This document shows, one piece after another, positions 16,686-25,929 of a DNA stretch of 64,000 nt. The position numbers were made by a program, and so were the translations under genes. The notes beneath the pieces are model-generated. The model ran no database searches and was not told where the DNA came from. It was given only the letters and a program-made list of their open reading frames with translations. Within the stretch, counting starts at the first letter, position 1; every line of letters begins with the position of its first letter. Source of the stretch: Leptospira sp. WS60.C2 (GTDB lineage: Bacteria; Spirochaetota; Leptospiria; Leptospirales; Leptospiraceae); assembly GCF_040833955.1 (NCBI RefSeq), contig NZ_CP162133.1, forward strand, positions 2,378,001-2,442,000, given 5' to 3'.

Positions 16686-18176
16686 GTGAATTCCGACCGC
16701 ATTCGAATCTGTAACGACAAACCCTTAGCGATTGAAAAACCCTATGTACTCTATTGGATGCAAGCCTATCGTCGTTTTGATGCCAACCTCGCATTCCAAA
16801 AGGCAGTGGATCTTGCAAAAGAACATAAAAAAGAGCTGATTGTGTATGAAGGGCTTCGGATGGATTATCCATGGAATTCCGAAAGGATCCACAAGTTCAT
16901 ATTGGAAGGGATGTTTGAGAACCAAACAAGAGCAGATGAACTCGGTATCACCTACTGGCCATTCGTTGAAACTCCAAAAAATCAAGCCACTGGCCTGTTA
17001 AAAGAAATTTGTGAAAATGCTGCTGTTGTTGTAACGGATGATTTCCCTTGTTTTATCATTCCTGAACAAACCGCTCGCTTGGCAAAAAAGATCCATTGCC
17101 AACTCCTTTCTATCGATGGAAATTCTCTGATTCCGTTCTCCCGGTTTGAAAAACCTGCGAGTGCGGCAAGGGTTTTACGTTTATGGATCCACAAAGAAAT
17201 AGCAAAACAGTTCCCCGTTCCTTATACTTACATCTGGAAAAAAGATGACCTAACGAAAGTAAGCGGAAAAATAAAAAAACCAGATAGGATTGGTCTTCCA
17301 AAATCAATTCCAGATGTTCTAAAACAAATTCCCTTCCAAAACCAAGTTTTACCGGCACATGGTGCTATTGGTGGTAGAAAGGAAGCCTTGCGTCTGTTAG
17401 ATATTTTTTTGAAACAAAAACTAGATCTGTACATAACCAAACGCTCAGAACCGAATCGACCCGAACTCACAGCCACCAGTGGTTTATCCCCGTATTTACA
17501 CTTCGGATGTATCGGGCTTGAAGAAATATTCTATGCGGTATTAAAGCATAGCAACAAAGGATCCTGGAACCCAGAAAGAATGAGTTATGGAAAACCTGGA
17601 GACAGAGAAAATTTTTATTCTCCTTCTGTTTCAGCCAATCACTTTCTAGATGAACTGATCACTTGGCGAGACATTGGTTATCTATTCTTTTGGAAAGACA
17701 AACCTAACAAAATTGGATTACAACATCTCCCCGATTGGGTCAAAGTAAATTTCCAAAAACATACAAAAGACAAAAGAGACTATGTTTATACTTTAGAACA
17801 ATTTGAAACGGCAAAAACACATGATGAGTTATGGAATGCGGCACAAACTGAACTTGTACAAACAGGCAAAATCCATAATTATATGCGGATGTTATGGGGA
17901 AAAAAAGTAATCGAATGGACGAAGACCTATGAAGAAGCATTTTCCATTCTAGAACATCTCAATAACAAATACGCGTATGATGGCAGAAATCCAAATTCCT
18001 ATACAGGGATTTTATGGTGTTTTGGACTCTTTGACAGACCTTGGTTTCCCGAACGAAATGTATTTGGAAATGTGCGTTTTATGTCTTCCGATTCTACAAA
18101 AAAGAAGTTTAAAATGAATTCCTACTTGGAGTATATTGGTGAACTGAGTGGCAAATCCAACTCACTCTTTCCATGA
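16686..18176 (+). CDS. phr: class II deoxyribodipyrimidine photolyase
   Basis: 496 residues. It begins, as class II photolyases do, with a SDRIRICNDKP...YVLYWMQAYRRFDANLAF block that forms the antenna-domain start. The FAD-binding C-terminus has NYMRMLWGKKVIEWTKTYEE, DGRNPNSYTG and FGNVRFMSSDSTKKKF, all class II hallmarks. It repairs UV-induced cyclobutane pyrimidine dimers with blue light. The start is a GTG at 16686; the family alignment begins there even though no Shine-Dalgarno is visible. It overlaps clpS by 4 bases and leads a three-gene operon. Confidence 0.9.
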   Translation: MNSDRIRICNDKPLAIEKPYVLYWMQAYRRFDANLAFQKAVDLAKEHKKELIVYEGLRMDYPWNSERIHKFILEGMFENQTRADELGITYWPFVETPKNQATGLLKEICENAAVVVTDDFPCFIIPEQTARLAKKIHCQLLSIDGNSLIPFSRFEKPASAARVLRLWIHKEIAKQFPVPYTYIWKKDDLTKVSGKIKKPDRIGLPKSIPDVLKQIPFQNQVLPAHGAIGGRKEALRLLDIFLKQKLDLYITKRSEPNRPELTATSGLSPYLHFGCIGLEEIFYAVLKHSNKGSWNPERMSYGKPGDRENFYSPSVSANHFLDELITWRDIGYLFFWKDKPNKIGLQHLPDWVKVNFQKHTKDKRDYVYTLEQFETAKTHDELWNAAQTELVQTGKIHNYMRMLWGKKVIEWTKTYEEAFSILEHLNNKYAYDGRNPNSYTGILWCFGLFDRPWFPERNVFGNVRFMSSDSTKKKFKMNSYLEYIGELSGKSNSLFP

Positions 18177-18457
18177 CTGAGCCATCACTACCCATATTCG
18201 AAGAAGACACCAAACTTAAAAACGAATCCATTTATTTTTATTTTGTGATTCTATTCAATGACTCCATTCATGAGTTTTCTTACGTAGAAGATTGTTTGAT
18301 GAAATTGTGTTTTAAGAGCAAACGAGAAGCAAAAAAGATCGCAATCGAGGCACACACAAATGGGAAAGCAATTTGTTTCCAAGGCAGTATGGAAGAATGT
18401 GAAACTGTTGCAGAAAATATGACAAGTGCCAATTTGACTGTGACTTTTGGCGTATGA
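18173..18457 (+). CDS. clpS: ClpS-like adaptor protein
   Basis: 94 residues. The core YFVILFNDSIHEFSYVEDCLMK matches the ClpS strand-turn with the NDxxH motif of the N-degron pocket. KREAKKIAIEAHTNGKAICFQGSMEECE continues the family pattern, in which ClpS binds ClpA/ClpC and delivers N-end-rule substrates. It overlaps both neighbours by 4 bases and so sits inside a DNA-repair operon, not next to clpA. It is divergent enough that a specialised role is possible. Confidence 0.75.
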   Translation: MTEPSLPIFEEDTKLKNESIYFYFVILFNDSIHEFSYVEDCLMKLCFKSKREAKKIAIEAHTNGKAICFQGSMEECETVAENMTSANLTVTFGV

Positions 18458-19170
18458 AGCAGCATAGAGATTTACTAATAGAAGCCTTACACAAAGAAAG
18501 AAACCCAGAAAAAGCGAAATTTTTTCCAAGATTTTTCAAAACGGGTCCTGGCCAGTATGGTGAAGGAGATCAATTTTTAGGAGTCACCGTTCCCAAACAA
18601 AGAAAAATCGCGAAAACCTTTGCAGACAAATTGAGTTTAGAAGACTTAGGGGCCTTGCTCCAATCACCTTTGCATGAAGTTCGTTTCACAACGCTTCTCA
18701 TCCTCATTTTAAAATACCAAACCAAAAAAATCGAAGAAGACCAAAAAGAAAAAATCGTCAATTTTTATCTCAAAAACACAAAATACATCAATAACTGGGA
18801 TTTGGTGGATGTCAGTGCCGATAAAATCTTAGGTGAGTACTACTTTGATAAGGACAAAGATAAAATTTTAAACTTACGAAACTCAAAAGACCTATGGGAA
18901 AATCGAATCGCCGTATTGAGTAGCTTTTATTGGCTTCGCAAAGGTCAGTTCGATGAAACAATCCAACTCTGTGAATCTTTTTTAAATCATCCTCATGATC
19001 TCATTCACAAGGCGACTGGTTGGATGTTACGAGAAATTGGAAAACGAGACATACGAGTGCTTAAAAATTTCTTAAACAGTCATGCAACTGTTATGCCTCG
19101 TACGATGCTCCGTTATGCGATTGAAAAACTACCACCTTCTGAAAGGAGAAAGTGGCTAGACAAAAAGTAA
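18454..19170 (+). CDS. AlkD-like DNA alkylation repair protein
   Basis: 238 residues of HEAT-like repeats of the DNA alkylation repair family (AlkC/AlkD). The segment YINNWDLVDVSADKILGEY holds the conserved Trp and catalytic-site Asp of AlkD. AlkD removes bulky or cationic N3- and N7-alkylpurines without flipping the base. It is the third gene of the photolyase operon (ATGA overlap with clpS) and convergent with the cyclase gene one base away. Its length matches the family. Confidence 0.88.
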   Translation: MKQHRDLLIEALHKERNPEKAKFFPRFFKTGPGQYGEGDQFLGVTVPKQRKIAKTFADKLSLEDLGALLQSPLHEVRFTTLLILILKYQTKKIEEDQKEKIVNFYLKNTKYINNWDLVDVSADKILGEYYFDKDKDKILNLRNSKDLWENRIAVLSSFYWLRKGQFDETIQLCESFLNHPHDLIHKATGWMLREIGKRDIRVLKNFLNSHATVMPRTMLRYAIEKLPPSERRKWLDKK

Positions 19171-19171
19171 T

Positions 19172-21226
19172 TTAGTCTCGAGGGAGCACCTTGGTCACAA
19201 AGTAAACTTTCACCGCTTCCGATTTTCCTTTTAACATCAATTCTTTTGTGTCTTCATACTCTATGTATTTCTCGCCACCAGCAGCAAGAAAAGCGGATTC
19301 GGAAACAGCTACCTTCCCAGGAATCCCATGACTTTCGAGTCTTGCTGCCGTATTCACAGCATCTCCTATCACAGTGTAATCCATGCGTTTCACTGAACCA
19401 ATATTCCCAACAATTGCCTCTCCAAAATTTACACCGATTCGCAATCGAAAGGTTCCAGGTTCTAGACCTAACTCTTTATTGATTTCCTCCATTCGTTTTT
19501 GCATGTCTACAGCACATGCAATGGCATGGTATGCATCCAATTCTGTTTGTTTAGGAGCACCCCAAAACGCCATGATGGCATCCCCGATGAATTTATCCAA
19601 TGTTGCAGAATAGTGAAAAATCAAATCGGACAAGGATTCAAAAATCGTGTTTAAGTGACTAAGAACCACACTTGGAGGATTTTTTTCAGCAAACGTTGTA
19701 AAACCAACAATATCAGAAAATAAAGTGGCGATGTCTTTTTCTTCGCCACCTAACTTAATGTTATCCGCAACGATCGTTTCCATCACTGCCGGGGAAAAAT
19801 AACGAGACAAACGTTCCTTTTCTTCCTTTTGTTTTTCCACTAGTTTTCTCGAATCGATCATATTTTTGACAATCGACAAAGCAACAGAGATAGTAAACGC
19901 AGCAAAGGCGTAGTCTTTTACAAAGGTGTGGCTTGGATACCATTCCCATTGCATTTCAACGAATACATCGTTTAACATCAAAAGGATGAAGGCAAAAAAA
20001 CCAAACGAAACTGTTCCCATAGAAGGAACTTTTCTTCCCAGAAAGAGAATATAAAAGAGAGCACAACCAAGTAAGATGGTAAAGAAACTCCAATAAAAGA
20101 AATACTTAGATAAAAAAAGCAAATTGGGAGAAACAAGAATCACGATGGCTGAGAGAATTCCTGCTCCATCAATGTACCGATTGGTTAACCTGATCCAACC
20201 AGTTCTGACGTGTGCAAAACGAACAATAAAGTTAAACAAAAAATGGACAAGAGCCACCCAACTCACATATTCCATTTTTTTGATCCAGAATCCATCACTC
20301 AAAATCGAATAAATGATTTGGCTTTGGAAAAGTGTATTCAGCGCCATGAATATGGAACCTAACGAGAAGTAGATAGTTGTATGTTCTTCATTTCGAAATA
20401 AAATTTGCCAATATAAATAGAAACAACCAAGTAAGATCGTGAGAACAATGACAAAAATCTTCTTAAAGTCATTCCAATACTCCGCTCTTTCCGAATATTT
20501 ATAGGAAGAAACATAAAATTTGTCATGGGACAAACCAGGACTGAGTGGATATTTAGCGTAAACACGGACAGCCAAAACATTCGGTTCATCAATTTTTAAT
20601 AAATGATAAGGGATTTTATAAAATCGAATTTTATCACTATAGAGAGATTTATCATCTAATGGAACATTTGTATCGGTATCTAGGTGTAAACCTGTACCAC
20701 CAATGAATTTTCCATTCCAATACACTGCGTCCGCCTGGCTGATTTGTCCTAGGCGTAACGTTAAATTTCTTGATTTGAATTTGTTTTGGATGTCATCACT
20801 TGTGATGGTAATCTCTGTTCGATACCATCCATATCCTTTATACTTTTGTAAGTATTCAGAAAAATTGGGAAAATATAACTCACCATCCCCATCGGAAACC
20901 TTGTCCCATCCTGTTTGGATCTGAAAACCAGAAATCCAACCCGTTCGAACAGATTCCTCCAAAATTGGTTGAGCGTATGCAAAACGATGTGCTTTGATTT
21001 CCCCTTCATCTTCATCCAAATATATATCATCTTCGGAATTTTCCACCACCTGCGGGGAATCTCCTGGTTTAAAACTCCATTTGTGAATCTCTTTTCCAAA
21101 AGAAGATTCTGAACGTAAATCTAAGATTTGATTGGTGAGTAAAACTTGTGCCGACAAGGGCAAAAGACAGAAAAGGAATAGGAAAGATAAAACAATCCCA
21201 GAAAAGAATCTTTTCGAAAAAACCAT
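19172..21226 (-). CDS. membrane-bound class III adenylate/guanylate cyclase with periplasmic sensor
   Basis: About 684 residues. A signal sequence (FFSGIVLSFLFLFCLLPLSA) is followed by a ~270-residue extracytoplasmic domain with a jelly-roll-like stretch (GYGWYRTEITITSDDIQ, LRLGQISQADAVYWNGK), seven membrane helices in the manner of 7TMR-DISM receptors, and a C-terminal cyclase. The cyclase has both metal Asp residues (TLFSDIVGFT, FIGDAIMAFWG), IGVNFGEAIVGNIG and VNTAARLES. The frame is open to 21352, but the Met at 21226 begins the signal peptide and avoids overlap with the divergent methyltransferase gene. The ligand is unknown. Confidence 0.88.
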   Translation of the reverse strand: MVFSKRFFSGIVLSFLFLFCLLPLSAQVLLTNQILDLRSESSFGKEIHKWSFKPGDSPQVVENSEDDIYLDEDEGEIKAHRFAYAQPILEESVRTGWISGFQIQTGWDKVSDGDGELYFPNFSEYLQKYKGYGWYRTEITITSDDIQNKFKSRNLTLRLGQISQADAVYWNGKFIGGTGLHLDTDTNVPLDDKSLYSDKIRFYKIPYHLLKIDEPNVLAVRVYAKYPLSPGLSHDKFYVSSYKYSERAEYWNDFKKIFVIVLTILLGCFYLYWQILFRNEEHTTIYFSLGSIFMALNTLFQSQIIYSILSDGFWIKKMEYVSWVALVHFLFNFIVRFAHVRTGWIRLTNRYIDGAGILSAIVILVSPNLLFLSKYFFYWSFFTILLGCALFYILFLGRKVPSMGTVSFGFFAFILLMLNDVFVEMQWEWYPSHTFVKDYAFAAFTISVALSIVKNMIDSRKLVEKQKEEKERLSRYFSPAVMETIVADNIKLGGEEKDIATLFSDIVGFTTFAEKNPPSVVLSHLNTIFESLSDLIFHYSATLDKFIGDAIMAFWGAPKQTELDAYHAIACAVDMQKRMEEINKELGLEPGTFRLRIGVNFGEAIVGNIGSVKRMDYTVIGDAVNTAARLESHGIPGKVAVSESAFLAAGGEKYIEYEDTKELMLKGKSEAVKVYFVTKVLPRD

Positions 21227-21272
21227 GTCAGAAATCGTATTCAAAAGATAAGGAACTGGCAAGTAGAAAACA

Positions 21273-22595
21273 TTGGACAAAGTCAAAGTAGAGGGACTCA
21301 ATTCCGATTTTTCGGGCATAGTGACAGCACCTAACGGAAAAAAGGTGGACATTTTTTTTGTTCACCCAGGTGACGAACTAGTCGTTGAATATGTGAAACG
21401 AAGGCCACGTCAAAGATCTTTAAAAATTCACGAAATCATCAGAAATCACAATTGGGATTTAGTAAAATGTAATGTGTTTGGTAAGTGTGGAGGTTGCACA
21501 GGGCAACACATCCCGTACGAAACACAACTCGAGCTCAAATTCAAACCCATTTTAGACAGTTTTTCCAAAGATTTAGGAATCTCCATCAATCCCATTCAAA
21601 AATCAGAAATTTACGCCTATCGTTCCCGAATGGATTTTTCTGTTTTTCCAGGTCCTACGATTGGACAAAGACAACGTGGGAATTTTCGAAATGTAGTTCC
21701 CATACAGGAATGTTCCATCCAATCAGAATGGGCGAACATTGCCTTAAAAGACGTACAAAATGTACTCAATGAATTCCCTGAAATCATCTGGGACAGAAGA
21801 TCGGAAGAAGGTGGCCTAAAGTATTTGACCATCAGAAAAGCACAAAATACGAAAGATGGAATATTGATTTTTACATTTACAGATGGTTTTGAATCCCACC
21901 CGCTCATGGAAAAGTTTCGTGAGAAATGTAAATCATCTCTGGGACAACCATCCCTCCTCTTTTGTTACAATCGACCCAAATCAGAAGTTTCAGCGGTGGG
22001 CCGTCCTGAAATCCTAAGAGGGAAAGCAAGTTTCACTGAAGTAGTTTTGGGACATCAGTTCGATGTTCCGTTTGATTCTTTTTTCCAACCGAATCCAAAT
22101 GGATTTTTACCAATTTTAAATTTTATCAAAGAACGAATCCAGGCTCACCCAAACCAAACGTTGATCGATTTATTTTGTGGGAATGGTTTTTTTTCTCTGT
22201 TATACGGAGAACATTTTCAACGTATAGAAGGATATGAACTCACCGAGTCTTCGATCGAGATTGCTTCTAGATTATTTACTAGTACCTACCCGTCCAAATC
22301 ACACCAGTTTCAAGTGGCAAATTTATTTCTTTCAACTGACTTATTAAAGAAAAAGGAAAATGCTACTCTGATCCTTGACCCTCCCAGAGCTGGTGCAGGA
22401 AAACTAGTCAACCATTGGATCAGAGATTTTGGTCCTGAATTCGTATTCTATGTCTCTTGTAATCCTTACTCCCAGAAAGAAGATGTTCGAAGTTTTTTAT
22501 CTGCCTACGACTATGTTGATGGCATTCTGATTGATCCCTATCCACACACTCCACATACAGAATCCGTTCTTTTCTTTCGCAGAAAACAAAGATAA
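21273..22595 (+). CDS. RNA (uracil-5-)-methyltransferase, TrmA/RlmD family
   Basis: 440 residues. An N-terminal TRAM-like region (NSDFSGIVTAPNGKKVDIFFVHPGDE) is followed by iron-sulfur ligands (KCNVFGKCGGCTGQHI plus QECSIQ), a SAM-binding Rossmann domain (TLIDLFCGNGFFSLLYGE), DPPRAG and the catalytic FYVSCNPYSQKED. It would form m5U in 23S rRNA or tRNA. The start is TTG at 21273, there being no ATG before the TRAM region. It is divergent from the 7TM cyclase gene. RlmD is the likeliest function by length and the Fe-S site, but TrmA/RlmC roles cannot be excluded. Confidence 0.85.
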   Translation: MDKVKVEGLNSDFSGIVTAPNGKKVDIFFVHPGDELVVEYVKRRPRQRSLKIHEIIRNHNWDLVKCNVFGKCGGCTGQHIPYETQLELKFKPILDSFSKDLGISINPIQKSEIYAYRSRMDFSVFPGPTIGQRQRGNFRNVVPIQECSIQSEWANIALKDVQNVLNEFPEIIWDRRSEEGGLKYLTIRKAQNTKDGILIFTFTDGFESHPLMEKFREKCKSSLGQPSLLFCYNRPKSEVSAVGRPEILRGKASFTEVVLGHQFDVPFDSFFQPNPNGFLPILNFIKERIQAHPNQTLIDLFCGNGFFSLLYGEHFQRIEGYELTESSIEIASRLFTSTYPSKSHQFQVANLFLSTDLLKKKENATLILDPPRAGAGKLVNHWIRDFGPEFVFYVSCNPYSQKEDVRSFLSAYDYVDGILIDPYPHTPHTESVLFFRRKQR

Positions 22596-22645
22596 AATCC
22601 CTTTATCGATTTTCCAATTCATCCGAAAGGAATATTGAGGGAATC

Positions 22646-23773
22646 ATGAAAAAACGGACATCGATTTTATTTTTCTGCATTGTCATCTTGGGACAAATCG
22701 GATGTGCGAGTGTTATGGTATCCAATTGGGCTCCAGACGAATCTAACTTTAAATCAAGACCAGTAAGAGTATTACTTGGTTACGCCAGTGATGAAGAAAT
22801 CTTCAAAACATCAGGTGAGATCATTGTCAAAGATGCAAATGAACTAACCATCAAAAAAGCTTACGATTTTTTATCTTTAAATCCAACGGCGATCAAAGCT
22901 CCCATATCCATTCACAGTAATGCAGAGTGGATTGATTACAAAGGAGTGAGTTACCGAGGTTCCATTTTACTTAAACCGATCGGTGGAAAAGTATTCATCA
23001 TTAATGTAGTTCCCGTTGAATTGTATCTTTTATCTGTTGTCCCTTCAGAAGTGAGTGCCTCTTGGCCAAAAGAAGCACTCAAGGCACAAGCGATCTGTGC
23101 GAGAACTTATGTTGTCAAAGAAATGTTAAACCGCAAAAAACAAGAGTTTGATGTTGATACTTCCACAAACACACAAGTTTACAAAGGGAAAAACAAAGAA
23201 CATAAAAATACAACGGAAGCAGTCTTTGAAACAGAAGGTTTAATACTCATACACAAAGGCCAACCGATTCAAAGTTTTTTCCACTCAAATGCAGGTGGAT
23301 ATACGGAAGATCCAGCAAATGTTTGGGGTAATCCAATTGAATATTTAAAACCAGTCCCTTCTGAATATGATAAAGATGGAGACCAATATTCTTGGGAAGA
23401 AAAGTGGAAAACCGACTTTATCAACAACAGCTTACGAGATTTAGGCGTGGGTGAGATCCAAGATATAATCGTTGCAAGTCGATTTCCAACTTCACGAGTC
23501 AATGAATTAGAAATCATAGGAACATCCGGAACCAAAAGAATCAAAGCCACTGAGTTTCGTAAGAAAATGGGAGCCACAAAACTCAAATCAACCAGATTTG
23601 GAATTCGTAAAGAAGATTCTGGAGACTTTTATGTCAAAGGATTAGGCTCAGGACACGGTGTAGGGATGTCACAATGGGGAAGTTTTGCCATGGCTAAAAG
23701 CCAATTCAACCATAAAGAAATTTTACAGCACTACTTCAAAGGAATCGAATTCGCAAGAATCGTTGCCAGATAA
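22646..23773 (+). CDS. SpoIID/LytB domain lipoprotein
   Basis: 375 residues. A lipoprotein signal peptide ends at ILGQIGC with Cys as the lipid site. The SpoIID domain is clear: VPVELYLLSVVPSEVSASWPKEALKAQAICARTYV, then SFFHSNAGGYTEDPANVWG and GLGSGHGVGMSQWGSFAMA. SpoIID-type proteins are lytic transglycosylases acting on peptidoglycan lacking stem peptides; outside spore formers they are linked to cell-wall remodelling. The RBS GGAATATTGAGGG lies before the ATG. It is followed by an 8-bp hairpin and the HDOD gene. Confidence 0.88.
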   Translation: MKKRTSILFFCIVILGQIGCASVMVSNWAPDESNFKSRPVRVLLGYASDEEIFKTSGEIIVKDANELTIKKAYDFLSLNPTAIKAPISIHSNAEWIDYKGVSYRGSILLKPIGGKVFIINVVPVELYLLSVVPSEVSASWPKEALKAQAICARTYVVKEMLNRKKQEFDVDTSTNTQVYKGKNKEHKNTTEAVFETEGLILIHKGQPIQSFFHSNAGGYTEDPANVWGNPIEYLKPVPSEYDKDGDQYSWEEKWKTDFINNSLRDLGVGEIQDIIVASRFPTSRVNELEIIGTSGTKRIKATEFRKKMGATKLKSTRFGIRKEDSGDFYVKGLGSGHGVGMSQWGSFAMAKSQFNHKEILQHYFKGIEFARIVAR

Positions 23774-23794
23774 ACGCTAGATTTTGGTTTCCAA

Positions 23795-23819
23795 CGTCAG
23801 AAGATTTTAGATTCTGACG
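23795..23819 (+). terminator. hairpin between the SpoIID and HDOD genes
   Basis: CGTCAGAA and TTCTGACG form a perfect 8-bp stem with a 9-base loop. No T run follows, and its 3' arm ends 4 bases before an AAAGG purine run upstream of the HDOD start (23836). It could be a weak terminator, a 3'-end stabiliser or a control on the HDOD leader. Confidence 0.4.
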
Positions 23820-23835
23820 AAAGGTTTCAAAATAT

Positions 23836-24678
23836 ATGGCTACACTGGAAGAATATCTATCCCAAATCAAAGATCTGACGATCGTTCCGCCAGTCTTACT
23901 TTCCGTACTATCCCTAGATGATGATAATGAACTTTCTTTTGGTGAACTGGAAAAAAAAGTCCAATCAGACCAAGTGCTTGTAGCTCGACTTCTAAAATTG
24001 GCCAATTCACCTTTTTTCTCTCGTGGCAATCCAGTCGCCAATATGAAACAAGTGATCACACGTCTCGGATTCAAAACCGTTCGAAGTATGGTTGCAATGT
24101 CCATGACAGACTCACTTTTTAGCCAAGGTAATTATAAAAAATTTCGAGATGAAGTGTGGGACCATTCCGTTGCAAAAGGAATTTTCGCTCAGATTTTATG
24201 TGAAGAGAAAAAACTGAAAAAAGAAGCAGAACTTGCTATCACGTGTGGTCTCATGCAAGACCTCGGAAGAATTGTTTTAAACACAATTGATCGAAAAAAA
24301 TATGTCGAAGTATTAACAGAATTTCAAACATCTGATACTAGTCTTTTATCCCTTGAGAAAAAAGCATTCGGAGTGGATTCCTATGAAATGGGAAATGCTG
24401 CCGCAAAACTTTGGAAAATGCCAAATATCATTATCTCTTCGATTGAAGATTTATCAAAACCAGTCAAAGAACAGTCAACTCTCGGACAAATCATTGGATT
24501 GGCAGGTGTGATTTCCAAACTGACAGGACACGGAAAACAAGAACCAAACACATTGGAAATATTTGAAGAGTATATATCCGTTTTACAACTTGAAATTGAA
24601 GATCATAAAATCTATCTAACCGCAAAAGACGAAAAACTGAAAACAAATGAATTGTATCAGTTTTGTAGTACGTTGTAG
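23836..24678 (+). CDS. HDOD domain protein
   Basis: 280 residues, almost all one HDOD domain (PF08668): LKLANSPFFSRGNPVANMKQVITRLGF, WDHSVAKGIFAQILCEE and ITCGLMQDLGRIVLNTI. HDOD is a non-catalytic relative of HD hydrolases that acts as a signalling or scaffolding module, often together with cyclases and response regulators. It is convergent with the cyclase gene at 24692, 13 bases apart. No other domain is attached, and the exact function is unknown. Confidence 0.88.
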   Translation: MATLEEYLSQIKDLTIVPPVLLSVLSLDDDNELSFGELEKKVQSDQVLVARLLKLANSPFFSRGNPVANMKQVITRLGFKTVRSMVAMSMTDSLFSQGNYKKFRDEVWDHSVAKGIFAQILCEEKKLKKEAELAITCGLMQDLGRIVLNTIDRKKYVEVLTEFQTSDTSLLSLEKKAFGVDSYEMGNAAAKLWKMPNIIISSIEDLSKPVKEQSTLGQIIGLAGVISKLTGHGKQEPNTLEIFEEYISVLQLEIEDHKIYLTAKDEKLKTNELYQFCSTL

Positions 24679-24691
24679 AAACGAAAAAGTA

Positions 24692-25924
24692 TTAGATTGG
24701 CTTCACGCTGAGGATACGGTGTAACCCTTCTTTCCCTTTGATTTTGACCGGTTCCAATTCTTCATATCGATATTTTTTTGAATATTCTTCAGGGAGATGA
24801 TTGTATAAACCCTCGGAAACGTACACGTGCATTGGTTTTGCCATCGATTCCAAACGACTGGCCATATTGACAGTATCCCCCACTGCAGTATAAGATAACT
24901 TTTGAAAAGAACCAACATTGCCGACAATTGCTTTTCCTGATGCAACACCAATTCCTATTTGAGGAGTGAATCCATAGATCTGGTTCCATTTTGGTTGCCA
25001 TAACTCAAAAACTTGCAACATTTCCAATGCACAGTCTAAAGCATTTTGCCTGTGATCTTCCTGGAAAACGGGAGCGCCAAACAAACACATAATGGAATCA
25101 CCAATGTATTTATCGATCATTCCACCATAACCTAAAATCACTTCCGTCATGGCTGTAAAATATTCATTTAGAAAAGAGATAACTTCTTCAGGCTTCATTT
25201 TTTCGGATAAGGTTGTATAACCCCGAATATCAGAAAATAATACGGATACTTCTTGCTCCCTTCCTTTTTGGTCTAGCGACAAAGTATTATTCATTAAACT
25301 TTCAACAATGATAGGATCAACATACATCCCAAACACGTTTTGCATTTTCTTTTTTTCGAACTCTAAGTTTAATTTTTCTTCATATTCTTTTTCGAGTTCT
25401 TTCTTAAACTTTTTCACCATCGTATTCAAATCTTGAATTTCCGATTGGTTCATACCGTAAAGGTCTTGAAAACGTTTCAAACTATCATCCATTTGAATGG
25501 ATACAACTTTTTTGCGATAAATTTCTCTAAATAAATTTCGAAACCTATGTTCTAAAATATTTTTCTTTAACCTTCGTTTGCTGAAGTATTCATTGATTCC
25601 AAGCTGAAATGCATGAATCGGTAGTTGTTTACCTTCCGCTTTGGTAAAAACTACGACAGGAAGTTCGGATGGCCCAGCCATATCCATAATTTTTTCCAAT
25701 ATGTCTTCGGAAGATTCTTGTAATTCAGGAAATTGAATTTCCGTAATGAGAAGATCGTATTGAACTTTCTTAATTTCTTCGGCGCCGTTTTCAAAAACAG
25801 ATCGCCAGGTCAAATCAATATAATCACCAAACCACTCGACTAAAAGTTGGGAAATAGTATCATACGATTTCTTTTGCGGTTCTAAAACCAACACTCTAAC
25901 AATTTCTTCTTTTTCTAAATCCAC
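24692..25924 (-). CDS. degenerate receiver-class III cyclase protein
   Basis: 410 residues. Residues 9-135 have a receiver-like fold (VRVLVLEPQKK, YDLLITEIQFPE, PVVVFTKAEG, YFSKRR) in which the phospho-acceptor position is Glu62, not Asp, and the acidic pair near the N-terminus is reduced. Thr94 and Lys116 are kept. Residues 140-200 are a charged coiled coil. The C-terminal cyclase (about 224-405) has both metal Asp residues (D232 in SDIRGYTTLS, D276 in YIGDSIMCLFG), GVASGKAIVGNVG and VNMASRLES. It starts 5 bases after the HyfI-like gene and is the last gene of the hydrogenase-like operon. Constitutive or protein-contact control seems likelier than phosphorylation. Confidence 0.88.
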   Translation of the reverse strand: MDLEKEEIVRVLVLEPQKKSYDTISQLLVEWFGDYIDLTWRSVFENGAEEIKKVQYDLLITEIQFPELQESSEDILEKIMDMAGPSELPVVVFTKAEGKQLPIHAFQLGINEYFSKRRLKKNILEHRFRNLFREIYRKKVVSIQMDDSLKRFQDLYGMNQSEIQDLNTMVKKFKKELEKEYEEKLNLEFEKKKMQNVFGMYVDPIIVESLMNNTLSLDQKGREQEVSVLFSDIRGYTTLSEKMKPEEVISFLNEYFTAMTEVILGYGGMIDKYIGDSIMCLFGAPVFQEDHRQNALDCALEMLQVFELWQPKWNQIYGFTPQIGIGVASGKAIVGNVGSFQKLSYTAVGDTVNMASRLESMAKPMHVYVSEGLYNHLPEEYSKKYRYEELEPVKIKGKEGLHRILSVKPI

Positions 25925-25929
25925 GGTTC

